This document shows, in pieces, positions 51,365 through 60,659 of a stretch of DNA of 64,000 nt. The translations under genes were made by a program, and so were the position numbers. Every line of letters starts with the position of its first letter. The stretch's first letter is position 1. The notes under the pieces were generated by a model. The model ran no database searches. It worked only from the letters and a program-made list of their open reading frames with translations, and was not told the origin of the DNA. This DNA is from Niallia sp052318935 (GTDB lineage: Bacteria; Bacillota; Bacilli; Bacillales; Cytobacillaceae). Location of the stretch: assembly GCA_052318935.1 (NCBI GenBank), contig JBQRKO010000003.1; one strand, 5' to 3'.

Positions 51365-51544
51365 TCACAGATTTATTAATCCTTGTTCAGTTTTATAATC
51401 CTTTAATGTTCTCTCTCTTAATCCTTCCGCACTCTTTCCTGCCATGACTAGGCCTGTTGCCTGCTCCATTCTTAATTTTGGATACTCCTTTTGATTAGCC
51501 ATTTTACCAACTGGTTTCTTCCTAACTCGCTTGTTTAAAGACAT
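51365..51544 (-). pseudogene. Fragment resembling a phage-type integrase N-terminus
   Basis: 59 codons from ATG 51544 (AAGGA six bases upstream). After a basic start comes MEQATGLVMAGKSAEGLRER followed by TLKDYKTEQ, which resembles the SAM-like core-binding domain of tyrosine recombinases (the RTLKDY motif). It stops at TGA 51365 where an integrase would continue for 250 residues. The match is by eye only; it could be an unrelated small protein. Confidence 0.4.
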
Positions 51545-51719
51545 AAAAAATCCTTCTCAATAGTAATGTTTTTGACATTAACTAATCGAGAAGGCATGTA
51601 ATCCACAACCCTAATTTGGCATATTTGGGATTGTTAATACACATTTTCAGACTTGCGTACACTCAAAAATACCTTGTAATCCATAATCCCTGCTATCACT
51701 CTTGATTTCCCTTAAACCA

Positions 51720-52085
51720 TTAACACTCTTCAGGCGTACCAGCATTTGCAGCAGTACGGAACGAAGACCCACAACCGCATGATGCAATCGCATTTGGATT
51801 ATCGATAGTAAAGCCGCCGCCCATCATTGATTGTTTATAATCAATTTTCGTGCCTTTTAAAATGGCTGAATCGTTTTGAGCCACGATCAATTGAATACCA
51901 TGCTGTACTGATAACGCATCATTTTCTTCCTTTACAGCTGCAAATCCCATTCCATAAGACAAACCGCTGCATCCTCCACCATTAACAGCTACTCTTAAGT
52001 AGGTGGTTTCCTCTTCACTTTCTTTCATCATTTCCTTTATTTGAAGAGCCGCAGCTTCTGTCAGTATAACTATTTCTTCTGTCAT
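51720..52085 (-). CDS. yutM: HesB/IscA-family iron-sulfur carrier
   Basis: A 121-residue A-type carrier. The three cluster-binding cysteines are present: Cys39 (NGGGCSGLSYG) and Cys103/Cys105 (SCGCGSSF). VILTEAAALQIKEMM starts the fold. It passes Fe-S clusters to target proteins and corresponds to B. subtilis YutM. YutI and the YuzB/YuzD genes nearby belong to the same conserved neighbourhood. ATG 52085 follows GGGAGG. Confidence 0.93.
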   Translation of the reverse strand: MTEEIVILTEAAALQIKEMMKESEEETTYLRVAVNGGGCSGLSYGMGFAAVKEENDALSVQHGIQLIVAQNDSAILKGTKIDYKQSMMGGGFTIDNPNAIASCGCGSSFRTAANAGTPEEC

Positions 52086-52109
52086 TGTACTATTCCTCCC
52101 TTATAGTAT

Positions 52110-52317
52110 GTGTTCAAAAAGGTAACAAATTAGAAGCAAGAAGGTCGAGGCGGCGTAGCTTTGAGCAACTGACTTCCACAGGATGTGGGGACTTCAACGT
52201 TGCTCACAGGACGTGAGCGTTTTTAGTTGAAGATCCTCTATTTAGATACGTGAGTAGCGGAAAAGCAAGCCAACGAAGAGATTCGACGCTTACCATTTGG
52301 TGCCTTTTTGAACATCC
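52110..52317. repeat. Family D hairpin repeat
   Basis: A 208-base element bounded by GTGTTCAAAAAGG and CCTTTTTGAACATCC (inverted ends). The inner hairpins include CAGGATGTGGGGACTTCAAC and GCTCACAGGACGTGAGC. Confidence 0.7.
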
Positions 52318-52546
52318 TATTATATTTCTTTACCTATAGTATATACTTCGAATAATAACTACTCAACCGAATCGAATTTGGAAAATATTTTTATCCTTTC
52401 CTCTATGAATAGTAGAAGCCATTTTTATCATTGCCGTTCCAACTTTTTTCATATATAGTTTATTTTTATAGGTATATACGCATAAAATATTGTATAATAA
52501 ACATACAAATTAATGAACCATATTACCTAATACAGAAGGTGAAAAT

Positions 52547-53227
52547 ATGATCTCCATCGAGCCTCTTTATGATAAACAATGTACATGTCCATTGTGCAAC
52601 ACTTTCTTTACAACCAAAAAAGTTCGTACACGATTTGTCAAAATGACTAATTTAGATGCAGATTTTTTTCCAACATATGTGGACTATAACCCCCTTCTCT
52701 ATTATATTAACGTTTGTCCGGATTGCGGATTTTCTTTTCATGATGAAACTTCTACCAATTTTTCTTTAAATGAGAAAATGATGCTAATTGAAAAAGTAAG
52801 TATTCGTTGGACACCACGTTCATTTGGAAACAAGCGTACGATAACAGATGCGATCATTGCTTATAAACTGGCAGCATATTGCTCTCTTTTAAGACAAGAA
52901 AAACATATCGTGACAGCAGGAATTTATCTTCGCTTAGCATGGATGTATCGTTTAATAAATGAAGCGGAACAGGAACAGCGTTTTATGAAGCTTGCTTTGC
53001 AGGAATATGAAGCTTCTTATATGTCAGGCGACTATATAGGGACAAAAGTTTCAGAATTAACAACACTGTATTTAATTGGCGAGTTATCGAGAAGAACGGA
53101 TCAAATAAACCAAGCTACTAAATATTTTTCAAAAGTAATTGAAAAACAAAGCAAAACAATAGAGACCAACATTATTCGGTTAGCTAAAGAAGGATGGTAT
53201 AAAATAAGAGAAGTTCAAAATATATAA
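52547..53227 (+). CDS. DUF2225 family protein
   Basis: A 226-residue DUF2225 protein. An N-terminal zinc-ribbon-like part has two CxxC pairs (CTCPLCNTFF near residue 14 and VCPDCGFSFHDE near residue 60), followed by a helical TPR-like domain (IYLRLAWMYRLINEAEQEQR, TLYLIGELSRRTDQINQATK). The function is not known; in bacilli such proteins are cytoplasmic. ATG 52547 follows GAAGGTG. A terminator follows. Confidence 0.85.
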   Translation: MISIEPLYDKQCTCPLCNTFFTTKKVRTRFVKMTNLDADFFPTYVDYNPLLYYINVCPDCGFSFHDETSTNFSLNEKMMLIEKVSIRWTPRSFGNKRTITDAIIAYKLAAYCSLLRQEKHIVTAGIYLRLAWMYRLINEAEQEQRFMKLALQEYEASYMSGDYIGTKVSELTTLYLIGELSRRTDQINQATKYFSKVIEKQSKTIETNIIRLAKEGWYKIREVQNI

Positions 53228-53274
53228 AAAGAAGCAGTCAACAGAGCAAACAAGCACTATTTCTGCTTCTTTTT
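53226..53274. terminator. Bidirectional terminator
   Basis: AAAAAGAAGCAG at 53226-53237 pairs with CTGCTTCTTTTT at 53263-53274, between converging genes. Confidence 0.85.
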
Positions 53275-53289
53275 GTTATTTTACATGCA

Positions 53290-53526
53290 TCACATTGGAT
53301 TTTCTTCTAAAAACTGATACACATTCGCTACTAGCTGTTCGGAAGTTTCTGCCGTGACAACTTCTCCATTCACTAATGCATATAATGATTCTCCACACTG
53401 TCCGCATAAGCCTAAACAACCATAGTCCAAAACATCTAAATCCTCATCTTTTTCTAATATCTCTTTAGCATCTTCTGAACCAGAAGATAGGTTGCTTAGA
53501 CAAAACTCTATAATTGGCTTAATCAA
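53290..53526 (-). CDS. yuzB: UPF0349 (DUF1450) protein YuzB
   Basis: A 78-residue protein of the YuzB family with IIEFCLSNLSSGSEDAKEIL and a CLGLCGQCGES cysteine cluster, a thioredoxin-like, possibly metal- or cluster-binding fold. VNGEVVTAETSEQLVANVY is the C-terminal signature. The function is unknown; linkage to yutJ, yuzD and yutI suggests redox or Fe-S work. The start is TTG 53526 after GAGGTGAG. Confidence 0.9.
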   Translation of the reverse strand: MIKPIIEFCLSNLSSGSEDAKEILEKDEDLDVLDYGCLGLCGQCGESLYALVNGEVVTAETSEQLVANVYQFLEENPM

Positions 53527-53702
53527 GTATTCTCACCTCAATACAACATATAGTATCTTGTTTTCTTTTAATTATCAAGAATAAAGAGCATCGTATTCAT
53601 AATATACTGTTAAGAAAACAGTTTTTTGTCATTTAAACAAACATATAATTCGAAAAGAAAAAAGAATCATTTACAAAACTACTTCAATAGAGGGGAAATG
53701 AT

Positions 53703-54779
53703 ATGAAAAATCTTGTCATACTTGGAGGTGGCTATGGTGGGATGAAAATTCTTACGAGTATTATTCCTAACTTGCCATATAATGTACTAGTTACCCTTAT
53801 CGATCGAACACCATATCATTTTTTAAAAACAGAATACTATGCTTTAGCCGCAGGAACTGTTTCCGATAAACATATCCGCATCCCATTCCCTAAACATCCA
53901 CAAGTGAATTTTGTTAACAATGAAGTTGTTAAACTTGATTTAGATAAACATAAAATCTTTTTAAAAAACAAGGGATGCATGTATTATGATGATTTAATTA
54001 TTGGACTCGGATGTGAGGATCATTATCATCATATACATGGAGCAGATACATATACACATAGTATTCAGAGTTTAGAAAAATCGCAAAAAACGTATTGTCA
54101 CATAAATGAATTACAGTCCGGTTCGCGTGTTGCCATTATTGGAGCAGGTTTAAGCGGAGTCGAATTAGCCTCTGAATTACAAGAAAGTCGGTCTGATTTA
54201 CTAATTACTCTGTTCGACAAAGGAAATACCATTTTACCCTCATATCCAATACGCATCAGCAACTATATTGAAAAATGGTTTGAATCACATAAGGTAGAAA
54301 TTATTCGCAACAGCAATATTACTTCCATTGAAAAAAACATCGTATATAATCATGAAGAGGCAATTTTCTTTGATTGTATTGTATGGACAGCAGGTGTAAA
54401 ACCAAATAAAGTAGTACAGGAATTACCTGTAAAAAAAGATAAAAAAGGGCGGATTCTATTAACAAAATATCATCATTTGCCAGAGAATGACCATATTTTT
54501 GTAGTGGGAGATTGTGCCAGTTTAAATAAACCGCCGAGTGCACAGCTTTCAGAAGGACAGGCTGAACAAATAGCCGCTGTTCTAACCGCTCGCTGGAAAG
54601 ACAAAAAACTGCCCTATTATTTGCCGGAGATTCGGATAAAAGGAGTTTTAGGATCATTAGGAAAAAAACACGGGTTTGGACTTATTGCCAATAAACCTTT
54701 AACAGGAAGAGTTCCTCGTTTAATTAAATCAGGAGTACTTTGGAAAGATAAAACGAAAAAAAGACAATCCTTAAAATAA
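53703..54779 (+). CDS. yutJ: NADH dehydrogenase-like flavoprotein YutJ
   Basis: A 358-residue type II NADH dehydrogenase-like protein. FAD binds at LVILGGGYGGMKIL (residues 4-17), NADH at VAIIGAGLSGVELASEL, and FVVGDCASLNKPPSAQ is the second FAD motif. FDCIVWTAGVKPN links them. The enzyme would pass electrons from NADH to the quinone pool at the membrane face. It matches B. subtilis YutJ in position and length. ATG 53703 follows GAGGGG. Confidence 0.9.
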   Translation: MKNLVILGGGYGGMKILTSIIPNLPYNVLVTLIDRTPYHFLKTEYYALAAGTVSDKHIRIPFPKHPQVNFVNNEVVKLDLDKHKIFLKNKGCMYYDDLIIGLGCEDHYHHIHGADTYTHSIQSLEKSQKTYCHINELQSGSRVAIIGAGLSGVELASELQESRSDLLITLFDKGNTILPSYPIRISNYIEKWFESHKVEIIRNSNITSIEKNIVYNHEEAIFFDCIVWTAGVKPNKVVQELPVKKDKKGRILLTKYHHLPENDHIFVVGDCASLNKPPSAQLSEGQAEQIAAVLTARWKDKKLPYYLPEIRIKGVLGSLGKKHGFGLIANKPLTGRVPRLIKSGVLWKDKTKKRQSLK

Positions 54780-54958
54780 AGTCGTTTTGCCTTTACCCAG
54801 TATAAAGATTTTATATTTTTTTGAACTTAGAAGTGTGTCTAGCTTCAGAAGTGACTTGCTCGAGATGATAAGCCAATCTGTCACGGAGGTTTAAAACAAC
54901 CTCAATGCTAGATTGGCTTATATTTGTTCACCGAATGCTTTGCCCCTTGTGGCTTACA

Positions 54959-55282
54959 TTACATGCTTACGTATCCGTATTTTTCAAATTCAGCATAGAT
55001 GTTTTTTAAGCGAGGATTTCCTTCCCCGACAATTTCTCCTTCAATGACAACAACAGGATAAAATAAATCTTCTTCGATTATTTTTTCACAAAATATTTTT
55101 TTCTCTTCATCTTGAGGTGGTTGGAAAATATCATAATAATTGATCGTAAATTTTTGATCAGGAAATTTACGGCCAATGGCAGCTTGCAGCCACTCATACG
55201 TATCTTTAGATGAAGGTAGATTTACACAACTTGCACAAATTTGTTCTGCTCCATATATACTTACTTCAATTTCTTTTTTCAC
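54959..55282 (-). CDS. yuzD: DUF1462 thioredoxin-like protein YuzD
   Basis: A 107-residue YuzD-family protein with a disulfide-oxidoreductase-like start, VSIYGAEQICASCVNLPSS (a CxxC pair), and YYDIFQPPQDEEKKIFCEKI then PVVVIEGEIVGEGNPRLKNI. It probably acts in redox or Fe-S maturation, given that it diverges from yutI. The start is GTG 55282, after GGGGGGAG. The longer frame upstream would overlap the yutI promoter, so it is rejected. Confidence 0.9.
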   Translation of the reverse strand: MKKEIEVSIYGAEQICASCVNLPSSKDTYEWLQAAIGRKFPDQKFTINYYDIFQPPQDEEKKIFCEKIIEEDLFYPVVVIEGEIVGEGNPRLKNIYAEFEKYGYVSM

Positions 55283-55431
55283 CCTACTCCCCCCCTTTTC
55301 TGCTTTCATTTGCCAATAACGCCTAGCTTTCATAAAAGTATCCAATTATTGTTTGTCTTTTTTCGTACTTCTTGAATAGATTTTTTGCCTTATTGTGATT
55401 ATAATAAATAATAGGAAAGGAGTCGATATGT

Positions 55432-55668
55432 ATGGCTAATGTTGAAATAAAAGAACAAGTACAGGAAGTATTAGATAAATTACGCCCCTTCCTATTAAGA
55501 GATGGCGGAGACTGTGAATTAGTAGATGTTGAAGATGGTATCGTAAAATTACGTTTACTAGGTGCTTGCGGCAGCTGCCCAAGTTCTACGATCACTTTAA
55601 AAGCAGGTATTGAGCGTGCATTATTAGAAGAAGTACCTGGTATTATGGAAGTAGAACAAGTATTTTAA
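55432..55668 (+). CDS. yutI: NifU-like scaffold protein YutI
   Basis: A 78-residue NifU C-terminal domain protein. LRPFLLRDGGDCELVDVEDG and GACGSCPSSTITLKAGIERA hold the CxxC pair (Cys46, Cys49) that carries a [4Fe-4S] cluster. ATG 55432 follows AAAGGAG by nine bases; the ATG at 55427 is out of frame. It ends in a 20-bp perfect terminator shared with thrB. Confidence 0.94.
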   Translation: MANVEIKEQVQEVLDKLRPFLLRDGGDCELVDVEDGIVKLRLLGACGSCPSSTITLKAGIERALLEEVPGIMEVEQVF

Positions 55669-55682
55669 TATGAATTCTATCT

Positions 55683-55727
55683 AAATAAAGAAGGTACCTA
55701 AATAATTTTTAGGTACCTTCTTTATTT
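55683..55727. terminator. Bidirectional terminator between yutI and thrB
   Basis: A 20-base perfect stem, AAATAAAGAAGGTACCTAAA at 55683-55702 and its complement at 55708-55727, with loop TAATT. Confidence 0.95.
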
Positions 55728-56650
55728 TATTTTTTTATTTTAGACAGAACATTCTTTGCAACATCACTGCCACTTAAATCAACTTGTAAAGGCAAATATT
55801 CCATGTTTGGAAGAAGTGCTTTTAAGCCATTTATCACAGCAGGGGTTTGTCCTTTTTTTATAAAACATAGTACTGTAGGACCTGCCCCGCTTAATGCTAC
55901 CCCATATGCACCGAATGTAAGTGCATGGTCTTCAATTACTTGCAGATGTGGAACAAGACGCTTACGGTATGGTTGATGATATTTGTCTTTTGCCATCATT
56001 TTACCCGCAAGTTCATTGTTGCCTGATAAAAGTGCTGCTACTAATAAATTAGACACGGCTCCGGCTGCAACAGCTTCAGAAAAAGACATTTCATTTGGCA
56101 AAACGCCTCTTGAAGACTTTGTAAGCAATTCTTCTTTAGGGACAACTGCAAGCAGCTCCAAATCAACAGAATGAATCACTTCCACGTCTACTTCATCCTC
56201 TAATTGACAACCAACTATTAAGCCGCCGAATACACTTGCACCTACATTATCCGGATGCCCTTCCATCATAGATGCTATACGAAATTTTTCTTTTTTCGAA
56301 AGCTTTAATTCACATAGGCTATCAGCCAACTCAATGCCAGCGACAATCGCAGAAGCACTAGAGCCTAATCCTCTTGCTAAAGGAATATCACTTGACACTT
56401 TTATTTTGCAAGGCGGCAGCTCTTTATTATATTTTGCTGCAACAGCAGCAGCTGTTTGTACGATAAAATTCGTTTCATCCTTTGGAAATTGTTCAAGCTC
56501 TTCTGATAAAGAAATAACTTCCCATTTGTCTGCAGGCGAAACTTCCAGTGTTAAGTACAAATTAAGAGCTAGTCCAATACTATCAAAGCCGGGCCCTAAA
56601 TTAGCAGAACTTGCAGGCACCTTTATTTGTAGCATTTCACCTTCACTCAT
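55727..56650 (-). CDS. thrB: Homoserine kinase
   Basis: A 307-residue GHMP kinase. VPASSANLGPGFDSIGLALN is the N-terminal motif, PLARGLGSSASAIVAG the ATP-binding loop, and GVALSGAGPTVLCF the C-terminal motif. It phosphorylates homoserine in threonine synthesis. It overlaps thrC by four bases (ATGA at 56647-56650), with GGGAG upstream. It is the last gene of hom-thrC-thrB. Confidence 0.97.
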   Translation of the reverse strand: MSEGEMLQIKVPASSANLGPGFDSIGLALNLYLTLEVSPADKWEVISLSEELEQFPKDETNFIVQTAAAVAAKYNKELPPCKIKVSSDIPLARGLGSSASAIVAGIELADSLCELKLSKKEKFRIASMMEGHPDNVGASVFGGLIVGCQLEDEVDVEVIHSVDLELLAVVPKEELLTKSSRGVLPNEMSFSEAVAAGAVSNLLVAALLSGNNELAGKMMAKDKYHQPYRKRLVPHLQVIEDHALTFGAYGVALSGAGPTVLCFIKKGQTPAVINGLKALLPNMEYLPLQVDLSGSDVAKNVLSKIKK

Positions 56651-57708
56651 ATTTGAACTACTCCCTTAATATGTTCTGCAACAGCTTTTTCATCATTAGG
56701 AAGAAGTACTGGTTTAATCGGACTAACATCAATAGCAGTATTTGGATCTTTTAATCCATTTCCTGTTAAGATGGCAACAACTTTGCTCCCTTTTGCAATT
56801 TTTCCGCTTTGGATATGTTTATATAAACCAGCAATTGATGCACATGATCCTGGTTCTGCAAATACACCTTCTGTTGCCGCTATTTTGCGATATGCTGCTA
56901 CAATTTCTTCATCTGTTACTTCATCGATAATACCGTTTGATTCTTCTTGTGCTTGTACAGCTAATTTCCAGCTTGCTGGATTCCCAATGCGAATAGCTGT
57001 AGCAATCGTTTCTGGATTTTCAAATACTCTGTTATGCACGATAGCTGCTGCACCAGCTGCTTCAAATCCATGAATTTTCGGAAGACCAGTCTGCTTTACT
57101 TCATGATATTCCTTAAATCCTTTCCAATACGCACTAATATTTCCTGCGTTTCCTACTGGAATTGCTAAAACATCTGGCGCACTGCCAAGTTGGTCGCAAA
57201 TTTCAAAAGCACCTGTTTTTTGTCCTTCTAAACGGTAAGGGTTAACTGAGTTTACAAGAGCAACAGGCTCTGTTTCACTAATTTTACGTACCATTTGCAG
57301 CGCTTGATCAAAGTTTCCTTCGATAGAAATAATTTCAGCTCCATACATAACTGCCTGCGCTAATTTTCCCATCGCAATTTTGCCTTCTGGAATTACCACA
57401 ATACAGCGCATGCCAGCACGAGTTGCATATGCCGCCGCTGCTGCAGAAGTATTCCCTGTTGATGCACATATAACAGTAGAATTTCCTTCTTCTTTTGCTT
57501 TCGCTACTGCCATTACCATGCCTCTGTCTTTAAAAGATCCTGTAGGGTTCGTACCTTCAGTTTTTACGTAAAGTTCTACTCCCCACTCTTCTGATAATTT
57601 ATCTAATTTAATTAAAGGAGTATTTCCTTCGTTTAACGTTAGCATAGGTGTTGAATCATTAATTGGTAAAAATTCTTTATATTCTTCTAATAGGCCTTTC
57701 CATCTCAT
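56647..57708 (-). CDS. thrC: Threonine synthase
   Basis: A 353-residue PLP enzyme. Lys60 in NPTGSFKDRGM binds PLP, CASTGNTSAAAAAYA is the phosphate-binding region, and AIPVGNAGNISAYWKGF follows. It converts O-phosphohomoserine to threonine. It overlaps hom by one base (TAATG) and thrB by four, so the three genes are translationally coupled. Confidence 0.97.
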   Translation of the reverse strand: MRWKGLLEEYKEFLPINDSTPMLTLNEGNTPLIKLDKLSEEWGVELYVKTEGTNPTGSFKDRGMVMAVAKAKEEGNSTVICASTGNTSAAAAAYATRAGMRCIVVIPEGKIAMGKLAQAVMYGAEIISIEGNFDQALQMVRKISETEPVALVNSVNPYRLEGQKTGAFEICDQLGSAPDVLAIPVGNAGNISAYWKGFKEYHEVKQTGLPKIHGFEAAGAAAIVHNRVFENPETIATAIRIGNPASWKLAVQAQEESNGIIDEVTDEEIVAAYRKIAATEGVFAEPGSCASIAGLYKHIQSGKIAKGSKVVAILTGNGLKDPNTAIDVSPIKPVLLPNDEKAVAEHIKGVVQI

Positions 57709-58997
57709 TACTTTGTTCCTCCCTCTACACGATACGAGCTTTTTACTGTTCGAACAGATTTTAAGTCTCTTAATTGAAGTAAAATATTTTCATAGTTAAA
57801 TAATGATGCATTATGTGTTACAAGTACAATTTCTGCTAAGCCTCTTTCTTTAACAGGCAATTGTAAAATTTTCTCAAAACTTACACCATGTTGTGAGAAA
57901 ATAGAGGTGATTTCTGCAAATACGCCCACTTCATCTTCTACTTGCAAGCGAAGGAAATATTTCGAAAATATTTCTTTATCACTTTTTAATTTTTTCTTAT
58001 ATTGTGGCGCTACAGCAACTTTTCCATTCACACCAAGTCTCATGTTTTTCAAAACATTTACTAAATCTGAAACGACAGCAGTTGCTGTTGGCAAGCTACC
58101 TGCACCCGGTCCGTAAAACATCGTCTCTCCGACTGCTTCTCCATAAACATACACTGCGTTAAATTCATCATTAACAGCTGCTAGAGGATGGCTGTCAATT
58201 AACAATGTTGGCTGCACACTTACTTCTACTTTTCCTTCATGACGCTGTGCCACCCCGATAAGTTTCATCGTATAACCGAGTTGTTTTCCATATTGAATAT
58301 CTTCTTCAGTCACTTGCGAAATTCCTTCTACTTTTACATCATCTAAGCTAATATTCATAGAAAAACCTAGTGTGGCAAGAATCGTCATTTTTCGAGCAGC
58401 ATCTAGCCCTTCCACATCTGATGTTGGATCGCTTTCCGCATATCCAAGTTCTTGTGCTTCTTTTAGAACCTCATCGTACGCTCTACCCTGCTTGCTCATT
58501 TTCGTTAAAATAAAGTTTGTTGTTCCGTTTACGATTCCCATCAATTTAACAATGCGATCAGATGCTAATCCATCTACAAGCCCTCTAATAATAGGAATGC
58601 CTCCTGCTACACTCGCCTCATAAAAAAGATCGCAGTTATTTTTGCTTGCTTCCTGCAATAACTTTGCGCCGTATACTGCCATTAAATCTTTATTTGCTGT
58701 TACAACATGCTTTTTATTATTTAATGCCTTTAATAAGCATTCTTTTGTTTCTTCTACACCGCCCATTACCTCGATAATTACATCTATATCAGGATCGTTT
58801 ATAATTTCATCTGGATCCGTTGTTAACATTTCTTGAGAAATCTCTCTTTCTTTATTTACATTTTTAACAAGGATTTTTTTTACTTTTACAGGGCAGCCAA
58901 CTTGGTGCATAATTTTGTCTTGGTGATTTTCAATAATTTTTACAACACCTGAGCCAACTGTTCCTAGTCCAAGCAATCCAATTGAGATTGTTTCCAT
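57708..58997 (-). CDS. hom: Homoserine dehydrogenase
   Basis: A 429-residue monofunctional homoserine dehydrogenase. NAD(P) binds at IGLLGLGTVGSGVVKII, the catalytic domain has YEASVAGGIPIIRGL and GIVNGTTNFILTKM, and a C-terminal ACT domain begins near residue 350 (FSKYFLRLQVEDEVGVFAE), giving feedback control by threonine. ATG 58997 follows AGGAGG. The promoter with a start-site palindrome is at 59038-59083. I found no T-box leader. Confidence 0.97.
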   Translation of the reverse strand: METISIGLLGLGTVGSGVVKIIENHQDKIMHQVGCPVKVKKILVKNVNKEREISQEMLTTDPDEIINDPDIDVIIEVMGGVEETKECLLKALNNKKHVVTANKDLMAVYGAKLLQEASKNNCDLFYEASVAGGIPIIRGLVDGLASDRIVKLMGIVNGTTNFILTKMSKQGRAYDEVLKEAQELGYAESDPTSDVEGLDAARKMTILATLGFSMNISLDDVKVEGISQVTEEDIQYGKQLGYTMKLIGVAQRHEGKVEVSVQPTLLIDSHPLAAVNDEFNAVYVYGEAVGETMFYGPGAGSLPTATAVVSDLVNVLKNMRLGVNGKVAVAPQYKKKLKSDKEIFSKYFLRLQVEDEVGVFAEITSIFSQHGVSFEKILQLPVKERGLAEIVLVTHNASLFNYENILLQLRDLKSVRTVKSSYRVEGGTK

Positions 58998-59037
58998 CTG
59001 CTTTCCTCCTAAAGATGTTCGCTATAAATGAACAACT

Positions 59038-59083
59038 GTCTACCTATAGTAGACATTATAGTGTTAGTTCCCTTCTTTTACAA
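59038..59083 (-). promoter_or_regulatory. hom promoter with palindrome at the start site
   Basis: On the minus strand TTGTAA (59078-59083) and TATAAT (59055-59060) are 17 bases apart. The next bases, 59038-59054, read GTCTACTATAGGTAGAC, a perfect 6-5-6 dyad over the expected start. A repressor such as the ThrR type known for Bacillus hom is possible. Confidence 0.6.
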
Positions 59084-59154
59084 GAGGTGTTTTATATATT
59101 CTTTGCAAATCTTTTTACATAAGCTTTTTTTTTCATAAAAAAGACAATTCTTCA

Positions 59155-59198
59155 AAAAGTTTTACGTTTTCCGCAAACTTACGTAAGAAAACTTCACA
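59155..59198 (-). terminator. Possible yutH terminator
   Basis: AGTTTTACGT pairs imperfectly with ACGTAAGAAAACT, with T-rich flanks on the minus strand, between yutH and the hom promoter. Confidence 0.5.
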
Positions 59199-59244
59199 TC
59201 ATTTTTTATTTCATTCAATCATATGTAACACAAAAGATACTTTT

Positions 59245-60252
59245 CTAATTTGCCAGCCAATCTACTGTTGGGATTTTCATTTTCTTCACAGGCACTTCTA
59301 CATTTTCGAAAAATTGACGTAAAAATTGTTCTGCATCCTTTGATTGACTTAAATACTTTTTCATACGATCTTCTAAAAATAAGCGATCTGCTTCATGAGA
59401 GGAAGAATAATAGCTCTCAATACATTCTACATAATGAATAGGAAATAACAATCTAGAATAAACCAATCTCCATGAAAAGGAACTTAATGGCATCACCGTT
59501 TGATAATCAGCAAAAAATTTTTTCACATCCCGATGATATGTTTTTATATTTCGGAAATATCTTTCGCGTGACCACTCTGCAAGATCTCTTCCACAATGAT
59601 CAAAAACCCAGTCGAACGGATTTTTCATATAATAATTGCCCATCCATGTTTCTTTTAAAAATCGATTATGACAAATAGTTCCACTATCAACCGAACCTGG
59701 TTCATCATCTAATTCTGTATCCACCAAATACTGAATTGCATTTTCTGCCAATCCTAAATAATAGGGAAAAGATTCAAGAAACATCCGATCAAATTCACTT
59801 TCAAGTTGTTTATACAACATACCGTTCCAAAACGATTCTATTTGATCCAGACGCTTTTCCCATAATCCTTTCCATTGTCCAATGCGACTTATCTTTTCAA
59901 CATTAAATGGAACGGTTCTACCTCTATAATGAAATTTCCCAAGTTTTCGTCCAAGTTGTTTAGATGTAAAACTGCTTACATTATCATGATGTATAACACA
60001 AAAGGCTTGTTCTTCTACCTCAACTTTTGTCTCTCCATCCTTCGATTGCAAAAATCTCCCTACTTGGTGATCACCCCGACTCACTAAATGTTCGGTTATT
60101 TGCTCTAATTCCGTTAATTCTTCCTGTTCCTTTTGAGCGATTGGCACTAAGGTATACAATTTTCCATTATTCATACATGCCTCATAATTGCCAATTCTCG
60201 TTTCTTCCTCTACTTCAATTCCATATTTGCTTGATAAAATATGTCGAATCAT
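59245..60252 (-). CDS. yutH: Spore coat-associated protein YutH (CotS-like kinase fold)
   Basis: A 335-residue member of the CotS/YutH group, which has the aminoglycoside phosphotransferase fold. KLYTLVPIAQKEQEELTELE is the N-lobe, the catalytic-loop position reads SGTICHNRFLKETWM, and PFDWVFDHCGRDLAEWSR is the metal-site region; the canonical HGD/D residues are altered, as in other coat members. It is expected in the spore coat under mother-cell control. ATG 60252 follows GGAGGG. Its place between hom and yutG is conserved. Confidence 0.87.
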   Translation of the reverse strand: MIRHILSSKYGIEVEEETRIGNYEACMNNGKLYTLVPIAQKEQEELTELEQITEHLVSRGDHQVGRFLQSKDGETKVEVEEQAFCVIHHDNVSSFTSKQLGRKLGKFHYRGRTVPFNVEKISRIGQWKGLWEKRLDQIESFWNGMLYKQLESEFDRMFLESFPYYLGLAENAIQYLVDTELDDEPGSVDSGTICHNRFLKETWMGNYYMKNPFDWVFDHCGRDLAEWSRERYFRNIKTYHRDVKKFFADYQTVMPLSSFSWRLVYSRLLFPIHYVECIESYYSSSHEADRLFLEDRMKKYLSQSKDAEQFLRQFFENVEVPVKKMKIPTVDWLAN

Positions 60253-60344
60253 TTTCTCCCTCCTAATTGATTCAGCTAATTAAGTATATGTTGAGCTTAA
60301 AAAAACTTGTTTTTTTCTTTAAATGATAAGAAAGTTAAAGTTTT

Positions 60345-60512
60345 CTGAAGTCTGACGGGTGTCTAGCTCCAGCGCCCTATCGACTTCAAAGCTTCCCTCA
60401 CCTCATCTACGATAAGTCAACATCGAGTCGCTACGCTCTTCGTGTTTCCTTATCTCACTCGATTCAGTCCAGCTTTTTCCGTCGATAAGCAAGGGCGCTT
60501 CCGCTTTTCTTA
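60345..60512. repeat. Family C-like repeat, variant core
   Basis: CTAGCTCCAGCGCCC to GGGCGCTTCCGCTTTTCTTA share the family C ends in the inverted orientation. The centre is different (CATCGAGTCGCTACGCTCTT). Confidence 0.7.
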
Positions 60513-60659
60513 TTAGGAGAAGCTAAAAATAGCACTTATTATTTTTATGCATAAAATATTAAGCACTATGTATATATGGTGTTTAGAGGATGTTTCAAAA
60601 AGTTACCCCATGGTTACCCTTTTGAATACACACTTACAATAGAAGAAAAGGTGAAGTGA

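Noticed and set aside
58998..59244. T-box leader expected before hom
   Set aside because: The predicted start site leaves only about 50 bases of leader, and no T-box sequence or antiterminator pair is visible.
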